Source: Phycisphaerae bacterium
Lineage (GTDB): Bacteria > Planctomycetota > Phycisphaerae > Sedimentisphaerales > Anaerohalosphaeraceae
Length of the DNA: 37,045 bases
Assembly (NCBI GenBank): GCA_029858345.1
Contig: JAOUFG010000015.1
Location: 1-37,045 of the forward strand
Direction: 5' to 3'
In this document: in pieces, positions 24,649-33,504 of the stretch
Position numbering within the stretch: the first letter of the stretch is position 1
Layout: each line of letters starts with the position of its first letter
Program-made: the position numbers and the translations under genes
The notes under the pieces: model-generated
The model's input: the letters and a program-made list of their open reading frames with translations, nothing else
Told to the model about the DNA's origin: nothing
Databases searched by the model: none

Positions 24649-25248
24649 ATGGCAAGAAAAAAAAAGAAACCGAAGAAAAAGATTATAAAGAAAAAATACG
24701 ATTCGAAGTCGAAATATCTTGAAGAAAGCAGAAATAACATACCACATCAAAGAAAACTTTGTGTTTGTACAAAGCTAATCGGTAAAGGAATTTTAACATT
24801 ACTCGCAATATGGGGAGCTTGGGTAACATTAAATCCCCGTGTATTTGTATATCCTGATATTGCTCTCGACCCAAATAATCCTGCAAATACCTCCTTCGTT
24901 ATTCAAAACCAAGGGTATCTACCAATTTATGATGTCACATTTTCTTGTTCAATGAAGTATCTCACACTTCCGGGTGACATACATGTAATAGCTGAAGAAC
25001 CCTATGATAATAGTTTTTCTGACCCGAAACAAACTGCAAAAGTTATTGCTCCAGGAAAGCTGTATACAATACTTCTACCTATTATTTTTATGGAAAATAA
25101 TAAGATTGAAGAATCAGATATAGCAATTGAATTGACATTCAGACCAATCAAGTGGTTACCATGGCAATATGAAACAAGACATCGTTTCATATCAATCAAA
25201 GGAAAGGATGGACAGTGGCATTGGGTTCCACAAGTCATTGACAAATAA
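24649..25248 (+). CDS. AT-rich orphan gene between repeat arms; membrane-anchored
   Basis: I do not recognise this 199-aa protein. A very basic N-terminus (MARKKKKPKKKIIKKKYDSK) and one membrane helix (about residues 46-60) precede a probable beta-rich domain at 65-199 (FVIQNQGYLPIYDVTFSC), with sequence features reminiscent of immunoglobulin-like folds. Codon use is strikingly AT-rich, with many AAA and ATA codons, unlike lemA and DUF3137 on either side. It splits the usual lemA-DUF3137 pair and is bounded by inverted R2 arms, which suggests it arrived as an insert. GAAGG precedes the ATG. It could be functional cargo or a passenger. Confidence 0.7.
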   Translation: MARKKKKPKKKIIKKKYDSKSKYLEESRNNIPHQRKLCVCTKLIGKGILTLLAIWGAWVTLNPRVFVYPDIALDPNNPANTSFVIQNQGYLPIYDVTFSCSMKYLTLPGDIHVIAEEPYDNSFSDPKQTAKVIAPGKLYTILLPIIFMENNKIEESDIAIELTFRPIKWLPWQYETRHRFISIKGKDGQWHWVPQVIDK

Positions 25249-25278
25249 TCTGTGAAAATCTGTGTAATCGGTGGATAA
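25248..25278 (-). repeat. R2 right arm after the orphan gene (R2-c right)
   Basis: The minus strand reads TTATCCACCGATTACACAGA, then TTTTCACAGAT. It is inverted relative to the left arm at 24593-24609. It begins at the last base of the orphan stop codon and ends 7 bp before the DUF3137 start. Confidence 0.7.
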
Positions 25279-25285
25279 ATAATCA

Positions 25286-26242
25286 ATGAAGACACTTGAC
25301 GAACTGAAAGAGTTTTACACGAACGAGCTTTCAGCGGATCTGCAAGCGTTGGATCAAAAGCGGCAGCAGGTCATGCGAAATGTGATTATGTTTGTTAGTT
25401 TTATCGGGATAGTCGCCGTAGGCGGCGCCGGATTTATTGTCTCACAGGGGGCGCCGCCGATGGTGTTTGTTTTTGCCCTGATTGCCAGTGCGGTTATTGG
25501 CGCTCTTGCGTTCAAATTCATTGGCGGCGGCTACAAACGCGAATTCAAATGGCAGATCATCGGCAAGATCGTAAAATTTCTCGACCCCCAATTAAGCTAT
25601 CAACCTGACGGTCTCATCGATAAGTACACCTTTAAGGCCTCGAATCTGTTTAAGCACCGTATCGACCGCTATAAAGGCGAGGACCTCGTCCGCGGACAAT
25701 TCGGCAAGACGGACATTGTATTTTCCGAACTGCATGCCGAATACAAAAGCGGCTCCGGCAAAAATCAAAGCTGGCATACGATTTTTAAGGGTTTGTTTTT
25801 CATTGCTGATTTTAACAAGCACTTTCACGGGCAGACCCTTGTCCTGCCCGACAGTGCCGAAAAACTCTTCGGCGGCTTCGGCAAGATGCTGCAGGGATGG
25901 AACATCGGACGACCCGATCTGATAAAACTGGAGGACCCGGAATTCGAACGGGAGTTTGTCGTCTACGGCAATGACCAGATCGAGGCCCGCTATATCTTAT
26001 CCACCAGCTTAATGCAGCGGATTCTGGACTTCAAAAACAAAACCGCCCGCAAGATATACCTGTCCTTTACCGGCTCCAGGGTCTATGTCGCCGTACCGAT
26101 GACCAAAAATATGTTCGAGCCGAAATACTTCTCCAGCGTCAATGATTTTGAGCCCATCTTCGACTACTACCGCGACCTGACCTTCGCCACCGGCATCGTC
26201 GACGACCTCAACCTCAACACCCGCATTTGGACAAAACAATAG
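25286..26242 (+). CDS. DUF3137 family membrane protein
   Basis: The 318-aa protein has two N-terminal membrane helices (about residues 32-52 and 58-75). A cytoplasmic domain typical of DUF3137 follows: FTGSRVYVAVP, YDYYRDLTFATGIVDDL-like sequence and a long beta-rich body. Function is unknown; the family pairs with LemA. The ribosome-binding site is weak (GGTGG, supplied by the R2 arm). The sequence returns to the GC level of lemA after the AT-rich orphan, which supports the view that the orphan was inserted. Confidence 0.85.
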   Translation: MKTLDELKEFYTNELSADLQALDQKRQQVMRNVIMFVSFIGIVAVGGAGFIVSQGAPPMVFVFALIASAVIGALAFKFIGGGYKREFKWQIIGKIVKFLDPQLSYQPDGLIDKYTFKASNLFKHRIDRYKGEDLVRGQFGKTDIVFSELHAEYKSGSGKNQSWHTIFKGLFFIADFNKHFHGQTLVLPDSAEKLFGGFGKMLQGWNIGRPDLIKLEDPEFEREFVVYGNDQIEARYILSTSLMQRILDFKNKTARKIYLSFTGSRVYVAVPMTKNMFEPKYFSSVNDFEPIFDYYRDLTFATGIVDDLNLNTRIWTKQ

Positions 26243-26314
26243 ACATGCTTTGATTTGCTGATAACATCGAAATGATTTCCTGCAACCCCTTTTGAAGACT
26301 AAGGTTATAAAAAA

Positions 26315-26387
<73 letters not shown>

Positions 26388-26521
26388 TGATGGAACCGTA
26401 CCATTTAGCACAAAAAGGACCTTTCGGCAAGACAAACTTGGTGAAAATTATAAATTTTGAAACCCATTTACCCCCGTGGTCAATCCCAAACTCTCCGGTC
26501 GATAGGCCGGACCACCCGCGG

Positions 26522-27409
26522 TTAGAGTTGTTCCAGCCAGTTTTGCCAGATTTGTTTGTACAGTTCCGCGTTTTCGTAGAAGCCCTCGTTGTGGGTGCCT
26601 TTTAGCTCAGCGAATTGTTTGGGCTCGTTGGCCGCGGCGAAGATTTGCTGACCGAATTTGTAGGGAATAATCTCATCGTCCGGGCTGTGGATCACCAGCA
26701 CAGGACACGTCACCTGCTGAACCGCATCCACCGTATTATAATCGAACCGGCTGAACAACCGGACCGGCAGCCACGGATAATAATGCGATCCGACATCGTC
26801 GAATGAGGTAAAGCAACTCTCGATAACAAGCCCCGCGGGATTGACATCTTTGGCAATCATCGCGGCCACACTGCCCCCCAGCGACCGTCCGAACAGGACA
26901 ATCTGTTCAGGACTGGCCCCCTTTTCCTCAATGAGCCACTGGAACCCAGCCAGAATATCGATCTTCGTACCTATTTCAGTGGGTCTGCCGGCACTTTCGC
27001 CATAGCCGCGATAGTCAACGATCAGACAGTTCAACCTCAGTTCATGAAACATTTTCAGTGTGTCCAACCGGTGCGAGATATTACCCGCATTGCCGTGGCA
27101 GAAAAGAATCGTCCGCTCAGCCCCCTCAGCCGGAACAAACCACCCCGCCAGCGTCACCCCATCCGGCGCCGACAGCGAAACCTTTTCATAGCCCAATCCG
27201 TAATCGGCGGGGGTATAGTCATATCCTCGCATTGGCTGATAAAGAATGTGCGATTGCATCAGAAACAGCAGAACCGACAAACCGATATAAACCGCCGCGA
27301 TGATTGAAAGAATTGTAACGACGACGCCCATGATTTTGCCTTGTTTGTAACGCCGATAGCAGGTGATGCCAACAAAAACACACACCAACATCCACAGTAT
27401 CACACGCAT
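26522..27409 (-). CDS. Alpha/beta hydrolase, membrane-anchored (BEM46/ABHD13-like)
   Basis: The 295-aa serine hydrolase has two N-terminal membrane helices (about residues 3-18 and 28-50). The catalytic triad is complete: Ser in FGRSLGGSVA, Asp in HSPDDEIIP and His in KGTHNEGF. The oxyanion-region HGNAGN motif is typical of the BEM46/ABHD13 group. Substrates are probably acyl or thioester compounds, with none assigned. GAGGAAATATC precedes the ATG. speB lies about 110 bp upstream on the same strand, separated by the R3 repeat. The tRNA follows downstream. Confidence 0.88.
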   Translation of the reverse strand: MRVILWMLVCVFVGITCYRRYKQGKIMGVVVTILSIIAAVYIGLSVLLFLMQSHILYQPMRGYDYTPADYGLGYEKVSLSAPDGVTLAGWFVPAEGAERTILFCHGNAGNISHRLDTLKMFHELRLNCLIVDYRGYGESAGRPTEIGTKIDILAGFQWLIEEKGASPEQIVLFGRSLGGSVAAMIAKDVNPAGLVIESCFTSFDDVGSHYYPWLPVRLFSRFDYNTVDAVQQVTCPVLVIHSPDDEIIPYKFGQQIFAAANEPKQFAELKGTHNEGFYENAELYKQIWQNWLEQL

Positions 27410-27440
27410 GATATTTCCTCGTTACCGGATCGGACTACAA

Positions 27441-27509
27441 TTTTTTGACAGGATTAACGGGGTTTACAGAATAAAATCCGGGATATCTTGTAAATCCTGT
27501 CTAAAAAAT
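27441..27509. repeat. R3 palindromic repeat (GACAGGATT type)
   Basis: TTTTTTGACAGGATT (27441-27455) and AATCCTGTCTAAAAAA (27493-27508) are inverted copies. Between them stand degenerate copies of the same wording (AACGGGGTTTACAG, CTTGTAAATCC). It lies between speB and the hydrolase gene. Its A/T-rich ends could also let it terminate transcription in either direction. Confidence 0.75.
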
Positions 27510-27522
27510 ATTCTTGTACATC

Positions 27523-28407
27523 CTAGTGTTCATTTGTGGCTCCCAGGCAGAACTTATAGGTCAGCGTCTTATACAGCAGTTTAGCGGCCAGAAAATCACT
27601 GGCCCATAAATGTTCACGCGGGCACAGTTCTACAAGATCAAATCCAACCAGATTTCGCCGGCTGCAGACCGCGTGAATCAACGCAATCACCTCGTACCAC
27701 CCCAGTCCCCCCGGTTCCGGCGTGCCGGTCACAGGCATAATTGACGGATCAAACACGTCCAGATCGATGGTCAAATACACATTTTCCGTCAGCAACTCCA
27801 CCACCTCGGATATCCATGCACCTGCCTTCATGCCACAAAGTGTGTGGGCAAAAAATATCCGCTCATTTTCCAGGTTTGGTTTTTCACCTATATCCATACT
27901 GCGAATACCCACCTGAACAATTGGAACCAGTTCCTTGGCACGGGCCATCACGCAGGCGTGATTATGCGTGCTGCCTTCATAGGAATCCCGCAGGTCCGTA
28001 TGCGCATCAAGCTGCAGAACCGTCAAATTGTCAAAACGTTTCGCGACCGCTTGAATCGCCCCGATGCTCACGGAATGCTCGCCCCCCAGCACCACAGGAT
28101 ACTTTCCCCGTTCAAGAATACCGCCAACACGCCCTCGAACCGCCTCCGTCATACCTTCCGGCGAATCAAACCCTTCCACGGCCGGCTCGACAAAGATACC
28201 TTTGCGAAAAACCTCGCTGTCGGTCTCAATATCATAAAATTCAAGATTGTAGGATGCATCAAGAATGGCCTGCGGCCCCTTATCCGCCCCCTTGATCCAG
28301 GTACTGGTACCGTCATAGGGAACGGGCAGAATCGCAACTGCCGCGGTATCCGGATCAGTGTATTGCGATTCAAAATCACCAAATTGCCGGAGGGGATTAT
28401 TGAACAT
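27523..28407 (-). CDS. speB: Agmatinase / ureohydrolase
   Basis: The 294-aa enzyme of the arginase superfamily has all three manganese-binding signatures: GGEHS, LDAHTDLRD and TIDLDVFDPS. It also has the SpeB-type PEPGGLGWYEV. It most likely hydrolyses agmatine to putrescine and urea, feeding polyamine synthesis. Related guanidino substrates cannot be excluded. The ribosome-binding site is weak. No arginine decarboxylase gene is in the window. If it releases urea, the nearby nickel system could in principle serve a urease, though none is seen here. Confidence 0.92.
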   Translation of the reverse strand: MFNNPLRQFGDFESQYTDPDTAAVAILPVPYDGTSTWIKGADKGPQAILDASYNLEFYDIETDSEVFRKGIFVEPAVEGFDSPEGMTEAVRGRVGGILERGKYPVVLGGEHSVSIGAIQAVAKRFDNLTVLQLDAHTDLRDSYEGSTHNHACVMARAKELVPIVQVGIRSMDIGEKPNLENERIFFAHTLCGMKAGAWISEVVELLTENVYLTIDLDVFDPSIMPVTGTPEPGGLGWYEVIALIHAVCSRRNLVGFDLVELCPREHLWASDFLAAKLLYKTLTYKFCLGATNEH

Positions 28408-28691
28408 AAACGATTCCGCTACAAATTATTCAAACAAAAGATTCTCAGTAGTGATCATTATCACAAAAACCGAGACAAAAACAACATATTTCCCTCAAAA
28501 ATATCCGGCATTCCATCCGAGGCCAATAATGACAGAGAAGACAAAAAAAGATTTTTTTCTGAAATTTCCGACAATCCTGTTGCTAAAAATTAAGATAACC
28601 CTATAATTCCCGCGTTGTATTTGACCGGCCTGAGAAATTGATGAAAAATTTGTCTATTTTCGGCAACCGGCGGGACCGAATTATTGTATAT
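28408..28691. other. AT-rich divergent intergenic region
   Basis: No gene is supported between leftward speB and the rightward TraR/DksA unit. TATATT/TATTAT at 28687-28694 may be a -10 just before R1-f, but no matching -35 is seen. Confidence 0.45.
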
Positions 28692-28793
28692 TATAGTGGT
28701 CGCAATTGAAAATTCCAGTTGGGTCGCGGCTATGTAGAGTCGTGGCCGTAAGTTATGGCTTTACCCGCGGGAATCTACTACCCTGAAGGGTAT
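28692..28793 (+). repeat. R1 repeat forming the TraR/DksA leader (R1-f)
   Basis: The blocks are TATAGTGGTCGCAATTG, AAAATTCCAGTTGGG, TCGCGGCTATGTAGAGT, GGCCGTAAGTTATGGC, CCCGCGGGAATCTACTACC and CTGAAGGGTATAA. It ends 6 bp before the ATG at 28800. GAAGGG in its terminal hairpin is the only Shine-Dalgarno-like sequence available. The layout is the same as at lemA. Confidence 0.88.
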
Positions 28794-28799
28794 AATATC

Positions 28800-29414
28800 A
28801 TGGGAAAATCAATGAGCAAAAAACGACGGGCCGGCAAACTTTCGGCCAAACAGCTTGAGCATTACCGCGAGCTCCTGATTGAAAAATTACAAGAGATTAT
28901 CGGTGATATGGGCGCGATGGAAGAGTCCGTATTCTCCGGAAGCGGCGAATTGTCCAGTATGCCGGTGCATCTGGCCGATATCGGAACCGACAGCTATGAA
29001 CAGGAGTTCAGCCTGGGATTGATGGCGGAAGAAAAAAAACTATTAGGCGAGATTCTGGAGGCCCTGGAGCGAATCAAAGAGGGGACCTATGGTTTCTGCG
29101 AAGGTCTGGGAGTCCTGATCGAAGCCGATCGACTCGAAGCTATTCCCTGGACACGCTACAGCCTGCAATATGCCCGGCTGCTTGAAAGCGGCAAAACCAC
29201 CAATGTGAAAAATATCAAACTTCGTCCCATCGATATTCAGCGGGAGGATGAAAATGATGAAGAAGACGATGAAGAATTGGACGATCAGGACAAAGAACTG
29301 TCCACGGATGATATGGAACTGGATGGTCAAATGCTGTCACTGGATGAATTGGAGGACGAAGACGATGACGAGGGGGATGACGACAATCTGAATCGCCGCC
29401 GTAACTCCGCGTAG
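28800..29414 (+). CDS. TraR/DksA family protein with degenerate zinc finger
   Basis: The 204-aa protein has a DksA-like coiled-coil (residues 15-95) with DIGTDSYEQEFSLGL at the tip region. The zinc-finger segment that follows keeps only C100. The other expected cysteines are L103, S121 and Y124 (YGFCEGLG, PWTRYSLQYA). A long Asp/Glu-rich tail covers residues 150-198. DksA proteins enter the RNA polymerase secondary channel and adjust transcription with ppGpp. Zinc-poor variants exist, so function may persist. The ATG at 28800 is preferred; MSKKRR four codons later is an alternative. The in-frame stretch before it is R1 repeat. Confidence 0.85.
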   Translation: MGKSMSKKRRAGKLSAKQLEHYRELLIEKLQEIIGDMGAMEESVFSGSGELSSMPVHLADIGTDSYEQEFSLGLMAEEKKLLGEILEALERIKEGTYGFCEGLGVLIEADRLEAIPWTRYSLQYARLLESGKTTNVKNIKLRPIDIQREDENDEEDDEELDDQDKELSTDDMELDGQMLSLDELEDEDDDEGDDDNLNRRRNSA

Positions 29415-29450
29415 GGCAAACAAGAACAATTTCCTTGCGAAATCAGTAAA

Positions 29451-29494
29451 AGCTCCTAAAATATAACCTGTACTCGTCGATTATTTTAGGGGCT
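29451..29494 (+). promoter_or_regulatory. Hairpin that sequesters the ribosome-binding site of the DUF4405 gene
   Basis: AGCTCCTAAAATA (29451-29463) pairs with TATTTTAGGGGCT (29482-29494) in a 13-bp stem with one G-U and an 18-nt loop. The right arm contains AGGGG, the Shine-Dalgarno for the ATG at 29501. The structure could limit translation until it melts or is remodelled. It might instead end transcription of the TraR/DksA gene, but no T-run follows. Confidence 0.5.
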
Positions 29495-29500
29495 TCTTAC

Positions 29501-30352
29501 ATGAAACAGGTTAAAATATTTCAATTCAGGGCGTTTGTATCTCTTCTGGCCGCCTTTTCTTTTGCCACTCTTGCCGTAACAGGTGTTATCCTGTACATTA
29601 CCCCTCCCGGCCGCATTGCCAATTGGACAAACTGGACATTCTGGGCACTAAATAAACAGCAATGGATCGGGTTGCACACCTGCTTCGCAACCCTGTTTTT
29701 CATCGTCTCAGTCCTGCATATCTGGCTGAATTTCAAGCCGCTAATCAGCTATTTTGTCAATAAAGCCCAGGCCGCCTCAAAATTCAGGGTCGAATGGCTT
29801 TTAGCGATTATCGTCTGCGGGATTGTCTTTGCCGGAGCCATGAAGCCATTTGCGCCTTTCAGCTCGCTTTTGAATCTGAACGATCGCATCAAGTTTAGCT
29901 GGGAAGAACCCAAACAGCGTGCCCCCGTGCCGCATGCGGAACTTCTGACAATTGAAGAACTGGCAAAAGCCGCAGGGATGGAACCGGACATAATCCTTCA
30001 AAATCTCAACGCAGGCGGAATTGAGACGAACATTTCGGACATCTTTGGTACAATTGCCAAAGAGAACGGCTTCTCACCGAATGAATTATTCGCCATTGCA
30101 ACCGGAACAACACCCCAAACCCGGGGCTTTGGGTATCGCGGTGGGGACCATGCAGGTCAAGGTCAGCAAGGCGGCTTTGGACAAAAAACACTGCAGGTTG
30201 CCTGCGATGAAATGAACCTCAACATTCAAAAGGCAATCGATATCTTAAAAGCCGCGGAAATTGAAGCGGTTGCGGATAAAACGATCCGGCAAATCGCCGA
30301 CGAAAACGGGGTTCACCCCAGCCGAATTCGACAGATACTTGAAAATCAATAA
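29501..30352 (+). CDS. DUF4405 membrane protein with four C-terminal helical repeats
   Basis: The 283-aa protein has about four membrane helices, roughly residues 9-33, 53-76 and 98-116. H59 and H73 in GLHTCFATLFFIVSVLHIW are placed as heme-b ligands, as in cytochrome b-like DUF4405 proteins. The C-terminal half (148-281) holds four copies of a short helix-turn-helix-like unit, such as IEELAKAAGMEPDIILQNL and TIRQIADENGVHPSRIRQIL, with a Gly-rich spacer at 209-227. A role in membrane electron transfer is inferred. AGGGG lies 8 bp before the ATG within a hairpin. Confidence 0.8.
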   Translation: MKQVKIFQFRAFVSLLAAFSFATLAVTGVILYITPPGRIANWTNWTFWALNKQQWIGLHTCFATLFFIVSVLHIWLNFKPLISYFVNKAQAASKFRVEWLLAIIVCGIVFAGAMKPFAPFSSLLNLNDRIKFSWEEPKQRAPVPHAELLTIEELAKAAGMEPDIILQNLNAGGIETNISDIFGTIAKENGFSPNELFAIATGTTPQTRGFGYRGGDHAGQGQQGGFGQKTLQVACDEMNLNIQKAIDILKAAEIEAVADKTIRQIADENGVHPSRIRQILENQ

Positions 30353-30375
30353 ATCAGCAATCTTCGGAGAAAACA

Positions 30376-31785
30376 ATGGCTTGGAACATACGCATGGTCA
30401 GCACCTATCCCCCCCGCCGTTGCGGGATTGGGACCTTTTGCAGAGATTTATCCAACGCACTGTCGCAGTTAACCGGCGAAGTGGGACATATTCGCACCGC
30501 CGCGATTGATAATAACCACGGCCCTTATAATATCCCGGTGGATTTAGTTATCGATCAATACAATCCGCACTCATGGGAAGACGTAACACGAGAAATAATC
30601 AACCGGGCCAAAGAAAGCAACAATCCTACGGCCATCGTCCTGCAGCATGAGTTCGGCCTGGACCCTAACGATCAGGGCAATGACGGGGAGGGTCGTAACT
30701 TTGTCAATATCGCCAAAGCCTGTAAGGAAAACAACCTGACCTGCCTGATCTATCTGCACACAGTACTGGAACAGCCCAATGACCATCAGCGGCAAACCAT
30801 CATCGATTTGGCAGAACATTCCGACGGCTTAATCGTAACCACCGAAAGCGCCATTGACATTCTCGAAGGTCATGCTTATAGCATCAGTCATTTCAAACTC
30901 AAGCACATTGATCATGGTATTCGAATGCATCACCCCACGCAGTTTGACCGGTTTGGGATCAAATCCGAATTTGGCATGAACGATATTTTTCTGGTCACAA
31001 CGCTGGGCCTGCTCAGTCCCGGCAAAGGCATCCAGTACAGTATCCGCGCCTATGGGAAGTTTGTTCATGAATCCTGTACCCCCGCCCAGCGTCAGCACAT
31101 TGTGTATGTGGTCGGTGGCCAGTGTCATCCCGAGTTCATCAAAGCCGACGGTGGCTCATACTACCGTGATTTCATGAGTGAACTCGATACAGCATTGAAA
31201 GAAGCCGGTGTCAAGTGGTGCAAAGTCAATGACATCGACAACGTGGATTGGCACGCCAACGACATTGTCTTTCTGGATACCTTTTTTGATGAAAGCATGC
31301 TGTTGAAATTCTATGGCGCAACCAACGTAATGGTTCTGCCGTATCTGAATATGGAGCAGATTTCCAGCGGCATTCTGGCCGACACCATCGGTTCGGGCCG
31401 GGTGGCAATCTCGACCAAGTTTCGCTATGCACTGGAACTGATCTACTCTAATAAGTCATGTCGGCCGGGAGTAACCATCGGCCGATTTGCGCGGGGTATT
31501 CTGGTCGATCCGGCAGAGGCAAGTATTGAGCAGATCGCGCAGGCACTGGATTTTCTTGTCTTTGAAAAGGAAAACCGCCTGCGAATGGAAAAACAGGCCC
31601 ACCAGCGCGGCTACCAGATGCGATGGGCCAACAGCGCCTGGGCCATGGTGCAATATATTGATTTCGTCAGCGAGGAAAAAGAGATCACCACCGGCCGCGG
31701 CATGAAATTCCTGCGGGAAAAACCGTCTTCACTGACATTGAAAACCAAACGTCTTGGCAATTTACCAACAGATAAGAACCACTAA
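30376..31785 (+). CDS. GT4-family glycosyltransferase
   Basis: The 469-aa GT-B fold enzyme has MVSTYPPRRCGIGTF at the N-terminus, typical of GT4 acceptor domains. TTLGLLSPGKGIQYSIRAY marks the start of the donor-binding domain. The usual C-terminal nucleotide-sugar motif appears as QISSGILADTIGSGRVAIST. It should transfer a sugar from an NDP donor; mannose is suggested by the neighbouring GH130 gene but not shown. GGAG precedes the ATG at a good distance. The gene ends 7 bp from the convergent phosphorylase gene. Confidence 0.85.
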   Translation: MAWNIRMVSTYPPRRCGIGTFCRDLSNALSQLTGEVGHIRTAAIDNNHGPYNIPVDLVIDQYNPHSWEDVTREIINRAKESNNPTAIVLQHEFGLDPNDQGNDGEGRNFVNIAKACKENNLTCLIYLHTVLEQPNDHQRQTIIDLAEHSDGLIVTTESAIDILEGHAYSISHFKLKHIDHGIRMHHPTQFDRFGIKSEFGMNDIFLVTTLGLLSPGKGIQYSIRAYGKFVHESCTPAQRQHIVYVVGGQCHPEFIKADGGSYYRDFMSELDTALKEAGVKWCKVNDIDNVDWHANDIVFLDTFFDESMLLKFYGATNVMVLPYLNMEQISSGILADTIGSGRVAISTKFRYALELIYSNKSCRPGVTIGRFARGILVDPAEASIEQIAQALDFLVFEKENRLRMEKQAHQRGYQMRWANSAWAMVQYIDFVSEEKEITTGRGMKFLREKPSSLTLKTKRLGNLPTDKNH

Positions 31786-31792
31786 ACCCAAT

Positions 31793-33484
31793 CTACACAA
31801 AATAGGCCTTCAGGACGTACTGCTGCATCATCCGCTGGGTGTTGAAGAACGAACCGTTCAGAGCAATGGCGTGCAGCATCGTCGAACAGAATCGCGGGTG
31901 GTCATTATAGTACAAATCGACCACATGCTCCAGTTTCTCATAGAGCCACTGGGCATCCTGAGCCCGGTCGGGCTGCTCCTGCAGGCGGTGGTTGTGTCCA
32001 ATAGCCCAGCCGGTAACGCCTTCAATACAGCCCTCGATCCACCACCCGTCCAGAATGCTCAGCGACGGCACCCCGTTGACCGCCGCTTTCATGCCGCTGG
32101 TGCCCGATGCCTCCAGCGGCGGCTGAGGCGTATTGAGCCAGACATCCACTCCCCCTGTCATCAACCGGCCAATCGAGATGTCATAATTCGGCAAATAGGC
32201 AATACGGATCTCATCCCGCAAATCCCGTGCAGATGCGTAAATCCCCTTAATCAGTTCCTTACCCTCTGTATCCCGAGGATGGGCCTTACCCGCGAACACA
32301 ATTTGAAACCGCCCGATTTTCGAAGCGATCCTGCGAAGCCGATCCAAATCACTGAAGAGCAGATCGGCCCGTTTATAACTGGCCGATCGGCGGGCAAAAC
32401 CCAGCGTCAAGACATCGGCATCCATTCCGGTATTGCTGTATTGATTGACATGTTCGATCAGTTCACGTTTGGCCTCGGCATGGGCCTTTTGAACGTCTGC
32501 ACAGGAAATGCCCAGTGCATACCGCAAGCTGAAATTATCCTCCCGCCAGCCGGGAATGTGCTCGTCGAATAACTTTTGAAACGGTTCGGACGTCCATCGG
32601 CCGACATGAATGCCGTTGGTAATGGCATCGATTTTGTATCCGGAAAACATCTGCCGTGATACCTCACCGTGTTTTTTCGCCACACCATTGACATAACTGC
32701 TCAAACTCAGCGCAAGATATGTCATGTTCAAAACTTTATCGCAGCAAAACACCCCTTCCAGCGCAAAGGCATCATGTGCCCCAAAAACCTGATGGACCAA
32801 TTCCATCGGAAACTGGTCATGACCGGCAGCTACGGGCGTATGTGTCGTAAAAACGCACTGTCGTCGAACCGCTTCAATATCCTCTCCAGTAATCGTTGCG
32901 CCCTCGCTCTTCTTTTGAAGCTCTTCTTCGAGCAGTTCAAGCGTCAGCAGACCGGCATGGCCTTCATTCATGTGGAATCGCTCGATCTGGTTATACCCGA
33001 GAGCGCGAAGCATTTTGACGCCGCCGATGCCCAGAACGATTTCCTGGCACAACCGGTAATGGGCCTCATGGCCGTATAAGTGATCGGTCACCATGCGATC
33101 CGGCTTGGCATTTTCTTCCAAATCCGTATCCAGCAAATAAACGGGAACACTGTATCCCGAAAAGCCTTTGACCTCGTATTTCCATGCTCGAACCTTGACC
33201 GGCCGCCCTTCGATGTTCACAACGACTCTTTGAGGCAGTTCTTCTGCGTAATCCTGGGGCACCCAGGCAACCGGTTCCTCGGTTTGCCAGCCGTCGTCGG
33301 TGAGTTTTTGAAAAAAATACCCCTTGCGATGCAGCAGCGTCACCGCGACAATCGGCACCCCTAAATCCGCCGCCGATTGAATCGTATCACCGGCGAGAAT
33401 GCCAAGCCCGCCGCTATAGGTAGGCATCCCTTCTTCCAGTCCGATCTCCATCGAGAAGTACGCAATCCGTCTTTCGTTATTCAC
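31793..33484 (-). CDS. glgP: Alpha-glucan phosphorylase (GT35), short type
   Basis: The protein of about 563 aa is of the compact type found in Thermus and Thermotoga, shorter than the classic 800-aa glycogen phosphorylase. The PLP lysine lies in [27 protein letters not shown] and [10 protein letters not shown] are family signatures. It releases glucose 1-phosphate from alpha-1,4-glucan. A GTG at 33484 is chosen because AAGGA lies 6 bp before it; the TTG two codons upstream is too close to that site. It follows the GH130 gene by 20 bp and is surely co-transcribed with it. Confidence 0.92.
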   Translation of the reverse strand: MNNERRIAYFSMEIGLEEGMPTYSGGLGILAGDTIQSAADLGVPIVAVTLLHRKGYFFQKLTDDGWQTEEPVAWVPQDYAEELPQRVVVNIEGRPVKVRAWKYEVKGFSGYSVPVYLLDTDLEENAKPDRMVTDHLYGHEAHYRLCQEIVLGIGGVKMLRALGYNQIERFHMNEGHAGLLTLELLEEELQKKSEGATITGEDIEAVRRQCVFTTHTPVAAGHDQFPMELVHQVFGAHDAFALEGVFCCDKVLNMTYLALSLSSYVNGVAKKHGEVSRQMFSGYKIDAITNGIHVGRWTSEPFQKLFDEHIPGWREDNFSLRYALGISCADVQKAHAEAKRELIEHVNQYSNTGMDADVLTLGFARRSASYKRADLLFSDLDRLRRIASKIGRFQIVFAGKAHPRDTEGKELIKGIYASARDLRDEIRIAYLPNYDISIGRLMTGGVDVWLNTPQPPLEASGTSGMKAAVNGVPSLSILDGWWIEGCIEGVTGWAIGHNHRLQEQPDRAQDAQWLYEKLEHVVDLYYNDHPRFCSTMLHAIALNGSFFNTQRMMQQYVLKAYFV

Positions 33485-33504
33485 AGTCAATCCTTAAATC
33501 AATG

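Noticed and set aside
28755-28799. N-terminal extension of the TraR/DksA protein
   Set aside because: It is R1 repeat sequence in frame with the gene; no ribosome-binding site supports the earlier start.
33485-33490. TTG start for glgP
   Set aside because: It stands one base from the AAGGA site; the GTG at 33484 has proper spacing.
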